A stretch of DNA of 64,000 nucleotides from Cornus controversa (GCA_026545225.1 CM048853.1:41556755-41620754); one strand, 5' to 3'. Positions 22,818-34,839 are shown, counted from the first letter of the stretch. Numbers and translations: made by a program. The notes: a model not told the origin generated them from the sequence alone.

Positions 22818-23938
22818 AAACTAATAGACAACTAACTTTTTTTTTTAAGGGAATAAATACCTAACTAATTAGAACCTAGAAGATGTGCTAGACATGGGAC
22901 TGAACACACAAACCATACAAAAAAAATTGGCCTTTTTTTCTTGAGCTTAAATTCAAAGGTGATAAATTTTTAAATCTAATATTGTAGAGAATTAATTGGA
23001 TGGTCTCCAAAATGAATTCTCTCCTAATTAGACAGCTCCTACTCCCTTTCAAAGCAACTAGAAGATTATCAGTTAAGGCCTACCAACAACACAACGAGAA
23101 AAATTTTAAGGAAAGCGTGGAGAGACACGTAGCCTGCTTAATGACGGTACGTCCACACTCCTTAAACAGAACTTTCCTTAAATATTATAAAGTTGGAATA
23201 TGCTCATTGGAGTTACCAAGAGTTAATTCTTTCCAAGAGGGTCCTACGAGCTTTTTGTACACCCTATGATCAATGTTTACTTGATTTTAAATTAAATTAG
23301 GCTCAGGCTTTGACAAATGCTCGAATTTTTGATTTGTGGGCCATGAAAATGGGTGATGAAATCCTGATTGTATCTTGTTGGGGTGCTTGCCCTTAAGCAT
23401 CTTATGCAAATGCTAATTTAAAAATGCACAAACAAAACAAGCATTAAAAATAAAAATAAAAATGAGTGAGTGTGTGGTCTTTCCTCTTCTTCTTCTTTTT
23501 TTTAAACAAAAAGAACAATAATAAAATAAATAAAATAAAATTGAAGAAAGTGTGACCCTAGGGAGATTTCTAAGTTATTCTATCCTAGAGTTCACATGCA
23601 AAAGTTATCAACCTAAAAAGAAAACTATGTTTTCTTAATCTAAAAAGAAAAAAAAATGATGTAATAGAAATAGGTACTTGCCTAGATGACAAAGTTATTG
23701 CTTCCTTTGAAAGAGTGGTTGAAGGTGGTATCTATAGAAGAAGTGCATCATAAGAACCTACCATGGAAAAAATATATAAATTATATTTTTTTCTTTCTTT
23801 TTTTTTGTCAAGAAAAAAATAATAATAAAAGAAACAAAAAAATACAATAAATAAAAATAGAAGAGAGGGAAAGAAAGTTGGGGTGGGCTCCCAAAAAAAT
23901 TTTAGTATTGAATATTTGTGGTCTGAATTCTCAAACTT
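22818..23938 (-). other. E2 untranslated leader
   Basis: Sequence between the E2 primer site and gag on the minus strand. It is AT-rich with runs of A and T (for example 23440-23530 and 23640-23860). No supported gene. Confidence 0.6.
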
Positions 23939-23956
23939 GATTTGGCAACGGCGCCA
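23939..23956 (-). other. E2 primer binding site, tRNA-Asp type
   Basis: On the minus strand TGGCGCCGTTGCCAAATC follows two bases after the 5' LTR. The first 13 bases match the tRNA-Asp primer site seen intact in E3. Confidence 0.8.
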
Positions 23957-23958
23957 TT

Positions 23959-26350
23959 TGACGAGTGTAGATTAGTGGATGGATGTCGTTCCTTCTCTAC
24001 ACTTCATACAAAAATAAAACCTACAAAAACTCTACTAAAAATCGTATAGGAATAACCAGGGTCGAACCACTCTCAAATGAGAATCAATAACAAGTCTCAA
24101 ATTCAAAACCTCAATCTTTTGGGACGAAAAATGAATATTAAAAAATAAAATTCTAATTTTTTTAATAATAAAAACAAATACTAAATGTCTTTGATTAAAT
24201 GATGGAAAAAATCTTAAGAAAAGATAATTCACCACCTTGGATTCATATAAATAAAGTTTCTAATATTCTTATGTAGTTTTTCCCCTAATAATCAATACAC
24301 TTCACCAATTCAATTAGAACTTGGAAAGATGAAGGAAGATATGGCATAAAAAAAAATAACATTTGATTATATACGAGAGAATTTTTTTTTTACTTAATCT
24401 GATGCACATTGGCTAGGTAAACAGAGGTAGGCATTCTTCGAATTACCATTATTTGGCAAACACGAATAATCCTCCCTCTAATTTTAGAAAATAAAAATTC
24501 AGAATAGAAGAGTAAAAGAATGCTTGTGGGAGAAAAAATTAGACAAGAAAATAAAAAAATTACTTATATTTCAGCCATGGTGACTGTGAGATATAAATTT
24601 GTAATTGGCATATTTCGGTGATCAAAACTTGATTGATCGAATTGTAATTTTTGATTTGTTCTTTGTATCGATCATCGACTACTACGAGCTGATATTCAAG
24701 TGCATGGATGCGATAAATCAGTTAGAACACCATATAGTACAGGTAAGTATGGTGAGGACACTCTGCACTTTTTAGTTTCGAGCCTATTTTGAAAAACCAG
24801 GGTTTAAATGCAAAGTTTAGAGTTTTTCAAAGTAGGACCAGTCCCCAATATTTAGGACCGGTCCAACTTTTCTCGGCAGTTTAGTTTCTGCAGGTTTTCA
24901 AAAAGTCCCACCAGTCCTATTTATTTGGCACCGGTCCAACTTAGCCTGTTCCAAATAGGAAATAGATTTTGACTAAAATTCTGATTCCTATTTGGTTTGA
25001 AACTTCTAGGAAAGTTCTATTTTGGTATTTAACTTCTTTTCTAAGTAGAATTAGGACTTCCTTGCCTATATATATGTATTCATATTTTCTCTACAAGAGA
25101 CGTCCTAGAATATTATTTTTAGAGAGAGAAAGTATATACAGTATAATTAGGGTTATATATTTTTAAGAACACACATCCATACTTCACGAGTGATTTTTAG
25201 GATGGTGTTCTACTTCTGATTAGCTGCTCAGAGACTGCATCAAATCGATTTACTAATTAGAACATTGGATTGAAGGTTCTTCGCTTGCTCGCTTGCTGAG
25301 GAAGAAAGGTGACTAGATTACACTACGAAGGGAACAAAATACTTGCTAGGTATTTTGGTTCTTCCAACAACCTTTCTATAAGGGTGGTGACATTAGCCGA
25401 AAGTCTGCAGCAGTTGGACGTGTTGTCGCAATCATAAGCCTGAGGTGTTCCGCATCAGATCCTTGACAGAGTGAAGAGGGGTGTGAGACTGAGACAGAGT
25501 CTGTTGTACTTTGCTTCATCATAGTGAATTGGTTCCCTGAGGCGTGCCACCTCCCTCCGTGGTTTTTCCCGCCTTGGGTTTCCACGTATATCTGGTGCAT
25601 TCTTTTTTTTACTTGCACTTTATTTATTTGCTTGCTTTAATTGTTTGATTAATTGGACTTAAAATTGAATGAATTAAAAATTAAGCAAATGAGCAAGTGA
25701 TTATATTCACCCCCCTCTAGGTTCTAAAATACTTTTCGCAACCGCTTCCGCACCGCGCAACTCACAGTGACTTCATCACTTCTTTGAGAAGGATGTTTAC
25801 GCTTGCATATCAATAGGAAAAAATATATATATAGAAATGAAACTACTATTCTTCATTGAATCAAGAAAACAATTACACTATTTTTTCTATAATTTCTCTA
25901 CAATTTTCTAACTCTCCTCACCACCCCTTAATGTCCCCTATTTATAGAATTAGAGGGGAATGGTTTAGGTGGAAAATTTTAAAATACAAAATTTAAATAC
26001 AAAAATTCAAAATACAAAATTTTGAATTTAAATATCTAATATTTGATCTCCATATTTTTAATTTGAATTCTGGACTGCTGATGTGGCCATGTAAAAAATA
26101 TTCTGCAAAGTTTTGAACTTGAGACCTTTTGTGAAGTAGATTGCACAAAATACCATCTCTCCTACAATTCTTCTTATATTCATCTTCAGCTATATATATC
26201 ATTTTTAGCCCTTTTTTACTGCTTTTCATCTTATTTGGAAATCAACCTCTATAAAACATAAAATGCAAAGATAAGAACATTTAAATAACATAAAAGAATA
26301 ATTACAAACTTATTTTGGGATATAAAATAGCAAGTTTTGTACACTTATCA
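23959..26350 (-). repeat. E2 5' LTR, interrupted by a solo LTR
   Basis: Two parts, 23959-24584 and 25772-26350, together about 1.2 kb, correspond to the E2 LTR family. On the minus strand it begins TGATAAGTGTACAAAA and ends CTCGTCA next to the primer site. Confidence 0.9.
24585..25766. mobile_element. Solo LTR, 1182 bp, inside the E2 5' LTR
   Basis: It starts TGTGAGATATA and ends GCAACTCACA, so the ends form a TGTGAG/CTCACA inverted pair. The flanks repeat GTGAC (24580-24584 and 25767-25771). The neighbouring E2-family LTR copies (for example 4485-5774) lack this insert at the same point. A TATA-like stretch at 25068-25076 and a TTCACCCCCCTCTAGGT phrase near the right end suggest a Copia-type LTR in plus orientation. 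No internal domain, so it is a solo LTR left by recombination. Confidence 0.85.
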
Positions 26351-26674
26351 ATACGAAAGTGCAAAAATCTACGAGGCAAAGACCAAGGCCTTTCATGACC
26401 GTAATATCTAAGCCAAATCACTCTCTCCGGCCCAAAATATTTAGTTTTATAATTCTAGGCTTCACCTATTTCCCGAAAAATTTCGTTCCCGATGGGACGG
26501 TCATTTGTCATAAATTTCGTTGCTTCCCACGGAGCGGTGGAATTAAAGGATCCCATGGATGGAATGTTTTTCAAAGTTAACGGGCAAAGGGTGAAACCTT
26601 GCGTAGATAGTCAAATGCAAATGGAATACGTGGATGTCGTCGATTTGACGGATCCCGTATATTTGGACATATAA
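26351..26674 (+). pseudogene. E1 integrase C-terminal remnant, beyond E2
   Basis: The stretch continues E1 after the E2 insertion: a KIYEAKTK-type segment, then FVASHGAVELKDPMDGMFFKVNGQRVKPC, which is the C-terminal region usual in Athila-like integrases. The same region is seen in E2 at 7744-7929 (VASHGAIAVQDSKNRKLFKVNAQRLKPF). Fossil. Confidence 0.8.
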
Positions 26675-28613
26675 TCCGTTTGTACGTCTCGCTGTAGATC
26701 GTAAACTTGGGACGTCTATGGACCTATCATGCTCCATGTGAGCTGTCAAATCCATTGGGAATGTATCTAATGTGTTTGAGGTGTGCATTGTATGCTTGTA
26801 CATATTTAGCTTAAAATTTTCAAACTTAGATAAGTTAAGCCACAAGAATTCCAAGGTAAGATGATGCATCGTAATCCTCATTACGATGCATTATAAATGT
26901 TAGCTATTTTGATGGTAAAATCCAGAGCATTTCGCACCTTGTTACACATCATGGGTGACGTATTATAATAATGATGGATCGTAAGTCTAAAGATGATGCA
27001 TCTTAATGATGATACATCGTAATATCAAGAACGTGTCAAAATAAGTCAGAATCTATTTGAATGGCTGAATCAATTAGCTTTTGAGTGATCTGTTTATTAT
27101 ATAGGACCTTTACAAGAGAGCTATACATGGAAAGAAACTAATTGCCGAGTGATTCTAGCAGTCTGGCTTTATATGGAAACTATATATTCTGTCAATATGC
27201 TAACTGTACAAGCCTACGTAAATTAAGTAAAAGTGAAATAAGGAAAGAAGAATAGAAGGAAAGAAGATTAATTATGGACAACAGAGCTGTCCATTGATAG
27301 AACGAGGCATCAAAATCTCAAGCCCAAAAATAAGTCAAATTCTAAGGGATTTCGCACCTTATTTTGCATCTTTGATGATGCATCGTAATAGCCATTATGA
27401 TGCATCATAATAGCCATTATGATGCATCGTCTGCCCCACATGACTGCACATGCAGTCACTTATATTTTCAAATCCCACACTCTCCCTCTCATTTCACTCA
27501 CTCTCTCGTGACCTATCCCACCCTCTCTCTCGGCCAAGCACCCTCACACTCCTCTCCACCATCATCATTTGTTTCATCTTCATCATTCTTAGATTCTTGA
27601 AGTTTGAGGACTGCTTTGGGCATACCTTGGGTTGTCATTCGACAGTTAGAAGGTAAGGGTTTCGAGTTGCTATAGTTGGGTACAATTTGTATTTTGTTTT
27701 GATTTATGGATTGTGTGGAGGTTTGGGTTTGATTTTTGAAGGTTTTTTATGGATAGTAGAGGAGTAGTTGGAGTTGGGTGTAGTTGTTGGAGCAGTTGAC
27801 AGAGGTAAAATGATTTTAGTTGGTTTTTGAAGCCAAAGAGAGGCTGCCCTGGACAATACCATCCACGTGTTCGACGAAATTCTTGAACCAAATTTTTGAG
27901 CCAAGATGGTCCGTGCTAAGGTTCAATCCGCTCCTATACGAGATGTTTTGTGCGAAAAATAGAAAAATAAAAATTTCCACCCCGAGTATATAGTGGATAG
28001 GGACATTTTTATTAAGGATCCACATGTCGTATGGTCCATCCTAGCATTAGAGGAGCGTCGTTTACTTGGGCTTCTTACCCCCACCGCTGACATTACCTAC
28101 CCCGGCTCATCCGTCTGTTCTATATGAACATGACCTATGATTGTAATGAGTCGGGCACTTTGAGGACGATTCTAAATGGCACCTCTTTTGCCATTACGGT
28201 AGAGGGCATTACCGAGCTTACCGGGTGCCCACATGAGGAACCGAAGGACCCTCATAATGTAGAGGATCACTACCGCTTTCGTGAGCTTGATCCAAGACTC
28301 ATCGTATTTAGGATGGTGCGTAAGATGTGTGGTGGTCGATTCACAAACCCAAAAAACAATTGCACGAGCAAGTCGTTGTGCCCCTGACGCCTGTGGTTCT
28401 TTGATACAATTTTTCAGAAGAACGCCTCTCTTTTAGGGCACACCACGGAGTGTCGTGGCAAGTTTTTGCAGGCATTATACACCCTCAGCTTGGGCTGTTG
28501 GTTCTCGTTCCTGGCCGTTATTTATGGCCAAATGCATAAGGTTTGGGAGCAGCTCATTGCCAAAAACAACCCAAAGTTACTACCTTGAAGTTGCCCTTCC
28601 CTTACCTGATTAC
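26675..28613 (+). mobile_element. E1 region downstream of pol, with an env-like or extra-ORF remnant
   Basis: Positions 26675-27905 have no supported gene but hold repeated GATGCATCGTAAT-type motifs (26861-27430) and a C/T-rich stretch (27476-27560). Positions 27906-28613 hold decayed coding sequence, the best stretch being 28124-28387 (MTYDCNESGTLRTILNG, then VEGITELTGCPHEEP, then YRFRELDPRLIVFRMVRKMC). This resembles the extra ORF that Athila-like elements carry after integrase, sometimes called env-like, but I cannot confirm the family. It ends abruptly at 28613. Confidence 0.5.
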
Positions 28614-29482
28614 TGTCACACCCCGATTTGTCTTCCGGAAACCAAGGGTGACTAGGGTTAAAACTCCACAATCTAGTCATCAATATCTCAAAAAAAAATC
28701 TAAATTTTCTTTATTTCCAAGAAAATTATTTCTTTTCTAATTTAAGTAAATCAAATTCTGAATATCCATCTCATATACATAAATCAAATGTATGGTTACA
28801 ACTGGAAGAATTCATCCAACATTAAACGTCCAATACATTTAATCCAAAAAAAAATCATCTAACCAATTCTGGACATAAATTAAATCCTATTGAATTTAAT
28901 TACAATCTTTTCAACCAGTACAATTCATTCCTAAGCTAACTCCGTATCATCAGTAACACCTGCAAATCTAGGGGGTGTAAGTTCAGAAGCTCAAAAAGGT
29001 ATGAAGAACACTATCACTACTTCAGCAGGTCGATTCACACATATTCTCAAAATATACAAGTTTATACATCATGATAATAAATCATGCTCCAACCATCATA
29101 CATGAATCAATAACTCATATGACTATTTTGGCATATAAAAAAAATATCTATAACCTAGCAGCCAAGCATGAAATCTCTAAATGTCTATATTTTATGCCTA
29201 AATGGATTTCCAACCCAAAACAATGAAGTTTTTTTTGAAATCATGTGTGATGTCTCATATTTCAACCATAAAGCAGTTTATAAGGAAATCACATTTCACA
29301 AATAAACTCACACCATGTATAACCAGAAATCAATTCAACTGATCTGTTACATCATATGTGTTTCTTCATGTGTCCACCATGGCTATGAATTTCTTAGCTT
29401 CAACAGAATACTATTGTTTCCCACATACAGCGCCAAAGTATTGATACAAGAAATTGCTTAACAAGTTTGACCAAGTCAATTT
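28614..29482. other. Unassigned AT-rich stretch, possibly part of an old LTR
   Basis: It begins TGTCACACCCCGATTT, a common start of long gypsy LTRs, directly after the coding remnant of E1. No matching end with a convincing target duplication was found. E4 is inserted at its right side. No gene seen. Confidence 0.3.
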
Positions 29483-29674
29483 TGTAGACATTAAAAAATT
29501 ACATGATGGACCCAAAATATAATTTGGGTTTATCTTCAATTTAGTCCACGTTAGAATGTGACCCAATGAGTCAGATAATTTGAAACTCAAACCCACCACA
29601 AATAAATGAGTTATGGGTTGGTCTAAATTGTCTAAGAAGTCAAAGCCCACTTGAAAATTGGTCTAATGGATAAT

Positions 29675-29707
<33 letters not shown>

Positions 29708-30188
29708 GTGTGATTATCAACAAAGATAATTATTATGTATATATATTGGATAATTATCAAAATTATCATAAAAGATAATTATAGGATAATTATCAAAAGA
29801 AACGAAAGTTACAAATCTACCCTTTTGGTGAGCCTATAAATAAAATTTCAGAGATAGGGGAAAGGAGGACTAGAAGATTCTCAGAAAAAGCTGAAACTTT
29901 GCAGAAGTCTTCACTCAAAGTCCAAAGTTTCAAAGCACCTAAACCCTGAAGGAGAAGAACAACAAGCACATCATCCACGTGTCGTTCTTCACCAAAGTTT
30001 CAATCTAACTCAAGATCAAGCTCTTGCAGCCCTTGAAGCCGAATTACCAAGGAGATCGAATCAGAGAAACTTATCTTTCTTTTGTAAAGATTCACAAAGA
30101 ATTGTACCATTTTTCTTAAATTAATAAAATCTTTTATTTGTTACCAATTTTCATTCCTAGATTTTCGAACACGAAATTTGTGTGTACA
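29483..30188 (+). repeat. E4 5' LTR
   Basis: Contains a (TA)n(TG)n microsatellite near 29676-29712 that differs in length from the one in the 3' LTR. A TATA-like motif lies near 29836 (CCTATAAATAAAA). Confidence 0.9.
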
Positions 30189-30194
30189 AATTTC

Positions 30195-30212
30195 TGGCAC
30201 ACCCGATGGGAC
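30195..30212 (+). other. E4 candidate primer binding site
   Basis: TGGCACACCCGATGGGAC starts six bases after the 5' LTR, the expected place for a primer site. I cannot match it to a specific tRNA from memory. Confidence 0.4.
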
Positions 30213-30271
30213 CATCTCTGCCTCTTATCTCTGTTTCCTACATCATACCTCCAAAACTCTGTTCATCAGAA

Positions 30272-31796
30272 TTTATGGCTCCTCCCAAGGTTCAGACGAC
30301 AAACAAGAAAAACTCAAAAGAAACCGCTGCTGCAATGGCTAACACCAAAGTTATCGCAAGCAGTGACAAGAACACTAGGAACCTGTCAAGTGCCACGAGC
30401 ACCTCAGCAGGTCCTATGACGTAGCAAGACCAAAGTAATTGTTTCGCTCAAGAAACAGCAAGATTTGGTGAAAACCAATCATGCTAAACCAATGGATGTG
30501 AAAACTAAACATATGAACACCATTGATCTTCAGGGGGCAAAGAACTCTGACGTAGTTTCAGAAAAGTTGGCGCCACCACATTCACCCCACTCCATCTCTG
30601 ACGCCAACTCTAGCGTTGGTTCGCTCTCAGAGTCGTTACTTGAGATTTCAGAACAATCGGTCCTTTCAAAGAATGTTGGCCCGTAAGATCTTTCCTATTT
30701 GAATGTTGTCGCAGCTATGATGACTGGAACAACCTCGACGGAAGACCAACTGGCAGTCATGGCGCGCGAAATCGAAAACCTCACAAAGACTGTCGAAGAG
30801 AAGGACTTGCAGATCGTCGCGCTAATGAGGAAGCTTGAAATCCAAAATTCTGACAAGTCAACACATCTGCCTGTGAATACTTCAAATTCCTCTCTTCAAG
30901 GTGCCCAATCAAAAGAGCGTCGTCACACATCTGCGTCAAGACACATGGTTGACGAAACTAACCCTGCTTCGCTAGTCATTTTGCTATCTGTCCAACAGTT
31001 GTAGGATATAATAACGAACATAATCCGAGCACCGTATGGCGGCGCCCCTCAGAGCACTCTTGTGTACTCAAAATCCTACACCAAAAGAATTGATAACTTA
31101 AAGACGCCAGTGGGATATCAACCACCAAAGTTCCAACAATTTGATAGAAGAGGCAATCTCAAACAACATGTTGCACACTTTGTGGAGACCTACAATAATG
31201 CTGGCACCGAAGGGGACCTCTTAGTCAAACAATTTGTTCGGTCCCTCAAAGGGAATGCATTTGATTGGTACATGGACCTCAAAGCTCGAAGTATTGACTG
31301 TTGGGAGCAGATGGAGCGAGAGTTTCTTAACCGGTTCTACAATACTCATAGAACAATAAGTATGCTAGAACTCACTAGCATAAAACAAATTATAGACGAG
31401 CTTATGGTCGACTATATCAACCGTTGGCGAGCTCTAAGTCTTGATTGCAAAGACCGTCTTTCTGAAGTATCAGCAGTCAAAATGTGTATGCAAAGCATGC
31501 ACTGGGAGCTTCTTTACATTCTGCAAGGAATCAAGCTTCGTACATTTAAAGAATTGGTTACTCGTGCCCATGATATGGAGCTTAGCACAACAAGTCGTGG
31601 TGAAAAGGTTTTTGCCTTTCCCAATATGTCTGACAATTGTCTTAAAGATGAAGAGGTTGAGTCTGAAGAGGAAGATGAAGTATTTCCTAACTCGAATGAT
31701 GAAATAAATACATCTTATGTTACAAGTATCGTCTCTAACAACTTGTATCAAGAAACACATCATGTTGCTTTAGTAACTTCATCTGAAAGTTCTTAG
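30272..31796 (+). pseudogene. E4 gag remnant
   Basis: A broken gag. The clearest part, 31062-31796, is a Retrotrans_gag domain: YQPPKFQQFDRRGNLKQHV, VRSLKGNAFDWYMDL, WEQMEREFLNRFY, then an acidic tail (about residues 200-225). The N-terminal part is rich in S, T and K with a helical stretch near 30730-30850. Perhaps three or four breaks in all. Confidence 0.75.
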
Positions 31797-32469
31797 TTAC
31801 ATAAGACATTGAGTCAAAAAAACATTGGTAGAAGACTGGACAGACCAGGGGCAAGCCCTCCAGACAAAGCTCATTCAAGCTCTCCTCAAACAACTTCAAA
31901 TAAAAGTGATCCGAAAATTGTGTTCACATGAAGGCCAAAAATGAAAGTTCAAGATGGGAATAGTCTTGCAAGGATCTCGCAAGAATCATTGCCCAGAAAC
32001 ACACGAGTGATGTCTCGAGAGTCACTTTCTCGAACTGTCTCTAACAATCAGCGAAATGAAGGTCTCAAAGAAGAAAGCGAGGAACAATAACAAAATCGTC
32101 TATAATCCCAGATGGAACAAGAGGCTCAAAAAATCAGAAGACTAGAGGAAGGAAAAGTGTGGAGACCAAAGCCCGAAGATGCCGTCTGGATCAAATCTCA
32201 CAGCGAAATCAAAGCATACTGGGTGAGGTTTAATCCTCCTCCATGGACCAGACGAATGAAGTACCTCTTCCTTCTAGGTGGGGAGACGAGTTTGAAGAAG
32301 ACGTTTCTTCTCATGTACAAGATGAGTATAATGAAGAAATAATGCAAAAAGAAAAATCTCTAAATTGACGCCGGGCTGATTCACACATTTCAACACAAGC
32401 TTGAACTGTCTCCTGAGTCTTGCAAAGCTGAAGACTAATTAAAGCTAAAAGCGCTCCCCGATACGAGCC
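31797..32469 (+). other. E4 post-gag region, no clear gene
   Basis: Decayed sequence with short open stretches only (for example 32112-32342, EGKVWRPKPEDAVW). No enzyme domain is recognised. Confidence 0.5.
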
Positions 32470-32483
32470 TAAACTGTCGATGA

Positions 32484-32690
32484 TACTCTATGACACGAGT
32501 ATAAACTGTCTACTAAAAAAAACTCCTTGACACAAGTATAAACTGTCTACCAAAAAAAAAACTCCTTGATACGAGTATAAATTGTTTACCAAAAAAAAAA
32601 AAACTCCTTGACACAAGTATAAACTGTCTACAAAAAAAAAACAAACTCCTTGACATGAGTATAAACTGTTTACCAAAAAAAAAAAAAAAA
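32484..32690. repeat. Tandem array 1 in E4, about 40-bp unit
   Basis: Five units of the form CTCCTTGACACAAGTATAAA followed by CTGTCTACC and an A-run of varying length. Confidence 0.8.
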
Positions 32691-32817
32691 TTTTTGAACT
32701 ACGTGATGACTTGATCCCTATTCAGGATACATAGGCATCTTGGAGGATTGTTCCAAGTGCAATCAACTCAAAAAAATAAAATAAATAGTAATTTTTGGCA
32801 TACCGTCAATTCAAATG

Positions 32818-33047
32818 TTGACGATGTATGCCACACTGTGGTTACTTGGCCTGTCGCCGAGATGTTGACGATGTCTGCTGCGCCGTGGTGACTTGGCCTG
32901 CTGCCGAGATGTTGACGATGTCTGTCGCACCGTGGTGACTTGGCCTACCGCCGAGATGTTGACGATGTCTGCTGCACCGTGGTGACTTGGCCTGCTGCCG
33001 AGATGTTAACGATATCTGTCGTACCGTGGTGATTTGGTCTAAAACAA
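32818..33047. repeat. Tandem array 2 in E4, 47-bp unit
   Basis: Almost five units starting TTGACGATGTCTGCTGCACC at 32818, 32865, 32912, 32959 and 33006, each 47 bp apart. Confidence 0.9.
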
Positions 33048-33938
33048 TAAAAGTGACACCGAAATGCACTAAGGGACCCCAAAGGGACGAAAAAGTGACA
33101 CCGAAGTGCACTAAGGGACCCCGAAGGGATAATAAAAGTGACACTGAAGTGCACTAAGGGACCCCGAAGGGACGAAAAAGTGACACCGAAGTGCACTAAG
33201 GGACTCCGAAGGGATGAAAAAGTGACAAGTGCACTAAGGGACCCCGCAGGGACAATAAAAGTGACACCTAAGTGCACTAAGAGACCCCGAAGGGACGATA
33301 AAAGTGACACCGAAGTGCACTAAAGGACCCCGAAGGGACAATAAAAGTGACACTGAAGTGCACTAAGGGACCCCAAAGGGACAAAAAAGTGACACCGAAG
33401 TGCACTAAGGGACCCCGCAGGGATAATAAAAGTGACACCGAAGTGCACTAAGGGACCCCAAAGGGACAAAAAAGTGACACCGAAGTGCACTAAGGGACCC
33501 CGCAGGGACAATAAGAGTGACACCGAAGTGCACTAAGGGACCCCGCAGGGACAATAAGAGTGACACCGAAGTGCACTAAGGGACCCCGAAGGGACAATAA
33601 AAGTGACACCGAAGTGCAGTAAGGGACCCTGAAGGGACGATAAAATGACACCGAAGTGCACTAAGGGACCCCGAAGGGACAATAAAAGTGACACCAAAGT
33701 GCAGTAAGGGACCCTGAAGGGACGAAAAAGTGACACCGAAGTGCACTAAAGGACCCCGAAGGGACAATAAAAGTGACACCAAAGTGCACTAAGGGACCTC
33801 GAAGGGACGAAAAAGTGACACCAAAGTGCACTAAAGGACCCCGAAGGGACGAAAAAGTGACACTGAAGTGCACTAAGGGACATCGAAGGGACAATAAAAG
33901 TGACACTGAAGTGCACTAAGGGACCCCGAAGGGACTAA
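33045..33938. repeat. Tandem array 3 in E4, 42-44-bp unit, about 21 copies
   Basis: A minisatellite of the form GTGACACCGAAGTGCACTAA then GGGACCCCGAAGGGAC and AATAAAA or GAAAAA. About 21 copies, with one shortened unit near 33215-33245. Open frames across it (in several frames on both strands) are by-products of a repeat unit free of stops. Confidence 0.95.
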
Positions 33939-34354
33939 TAAATGGCGTCTGGAACTCCATATTCTAAGAAAGACGATTTGACTTGCAAGAATTGAAAAAA
34001 AAATTGAAGCTTACAAGAGAAGAGTTGAGTGACTCACGTAAAGTGGTCTTCTTCAGTGAGTTCAATGAATTTGTACGATATTCTAGAGGCAATACAAAAC
34101 TTAAGCGTAGCCCACAAGTAGAAACTGATCTGAAAAAAAAAGTTGGTTAATAATGATCATGGAAGGCAAAGTTGTTAAAAGAAAAGTGTGCTTTTCGAAG
34201 TTCAGGTGTTTGTTATGTTATATTCCAAGGTTTATAATACAAAAAGCCGTGTAGCAGAAATAGTGTGGTGCTATAATGTCTTCTCATGAGATCTTGTGTT
34301 CAAATCTTCCAAGCAACAAAAAATAAACTTTGGTTTTTTTTTACACATCAAAGG

Positions 34355-34735
34355 AAAAGAGAAGAAAAGAAAAAGGAAAAGAAAAAAAAAACAGGTGCAT
34401 GGAAGAGAAGAAGAAAAGAAAGAAGAAAAAAAAAAGGAAAAAAATTTCCAGCGCTTGCTGGAGAAAGAAAAAGAAAAAAGAGAAGAAGAAGAAAAAAAAA
34501 AGGGGTGGCGGATGGAGAAAGAAGAAAAAAAAAAAAAAAGGTGATGCTGGAGAAAGAAGAAAAGAAGAAAAAAAGAATGGTGAGAGAAAGAGAAGGAAGG
34601 AAAAAAAAAGGAGAAGAAGAAAGAAAGAGAAAAAAAAAAGAATAAGAAAGTAGTGGCGAGAGAAAGAAAGAAAAAAAAAACAAAAACAAGAAGAAAGTAG
34701 TGGCTGCAGTAGGGAGGGAAAGACAAAAAAAAAAA
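34355..34735 (+). repeat. Long homopurine tract in E4
   Basis: Nearly all A and G on the plus strand over about 380 bases. Long K/E/R-rich or F/S-rich open frames here are composition artefacts. Such tracts can form triplex or other non-B DNA. Confidence 0.9.
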
Positions 34736-34839
34736 GAGCTTACCATTGCTGGAGTTCATGAAATTTCTCTCAATAATTCTCTGATATGAAGAGTCTGAAG
34801 CATAAGTTACATATATATAGTGGTGAGTTAATTCTATTT

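Larger units (their letters stand above)
4485..26350 (-). mobile_element. E2: Athila-like Ty3/gypsy element, minus strand, with nested insertions
   Basis: Read on the minus strand, E2 has a 5' LTR (26350-23959), a tRNA-Asp-type primer site, gag, protease, RT, integrase, a long non-coding 3' region, a polypurine tract and a 3' LTR (5774-4485). The flanks are ATACA on the left and ATACG on the right, a 5-bp duplication with one change. It lies in the integrase region of E1. E3 (9503-17017), a 2.7-kb solo LTR (18756-21493) and another solo LTR (24585-25766) are inserted in it. Its two LTRs differ at very roughly 7-9 percent of sites over the first 280 bases compared by eye, so it is probably several million years old. 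Coding parts are broken many times. Confidence 0.9.

Noticed and set aside
32842-33906. Overlapping open frames on the minus strand with GPLVHFGVTF repeats
   Set aside because: They are translations of the tandem array in several frames, not a repeat protein.
33045-33938. Regular direct repeats resembling a CRISPR array
   Set aside because: The units are contiguous 42-44-bp copies without unique spacers, in a plant retrotransposon. It is a minisatellite.
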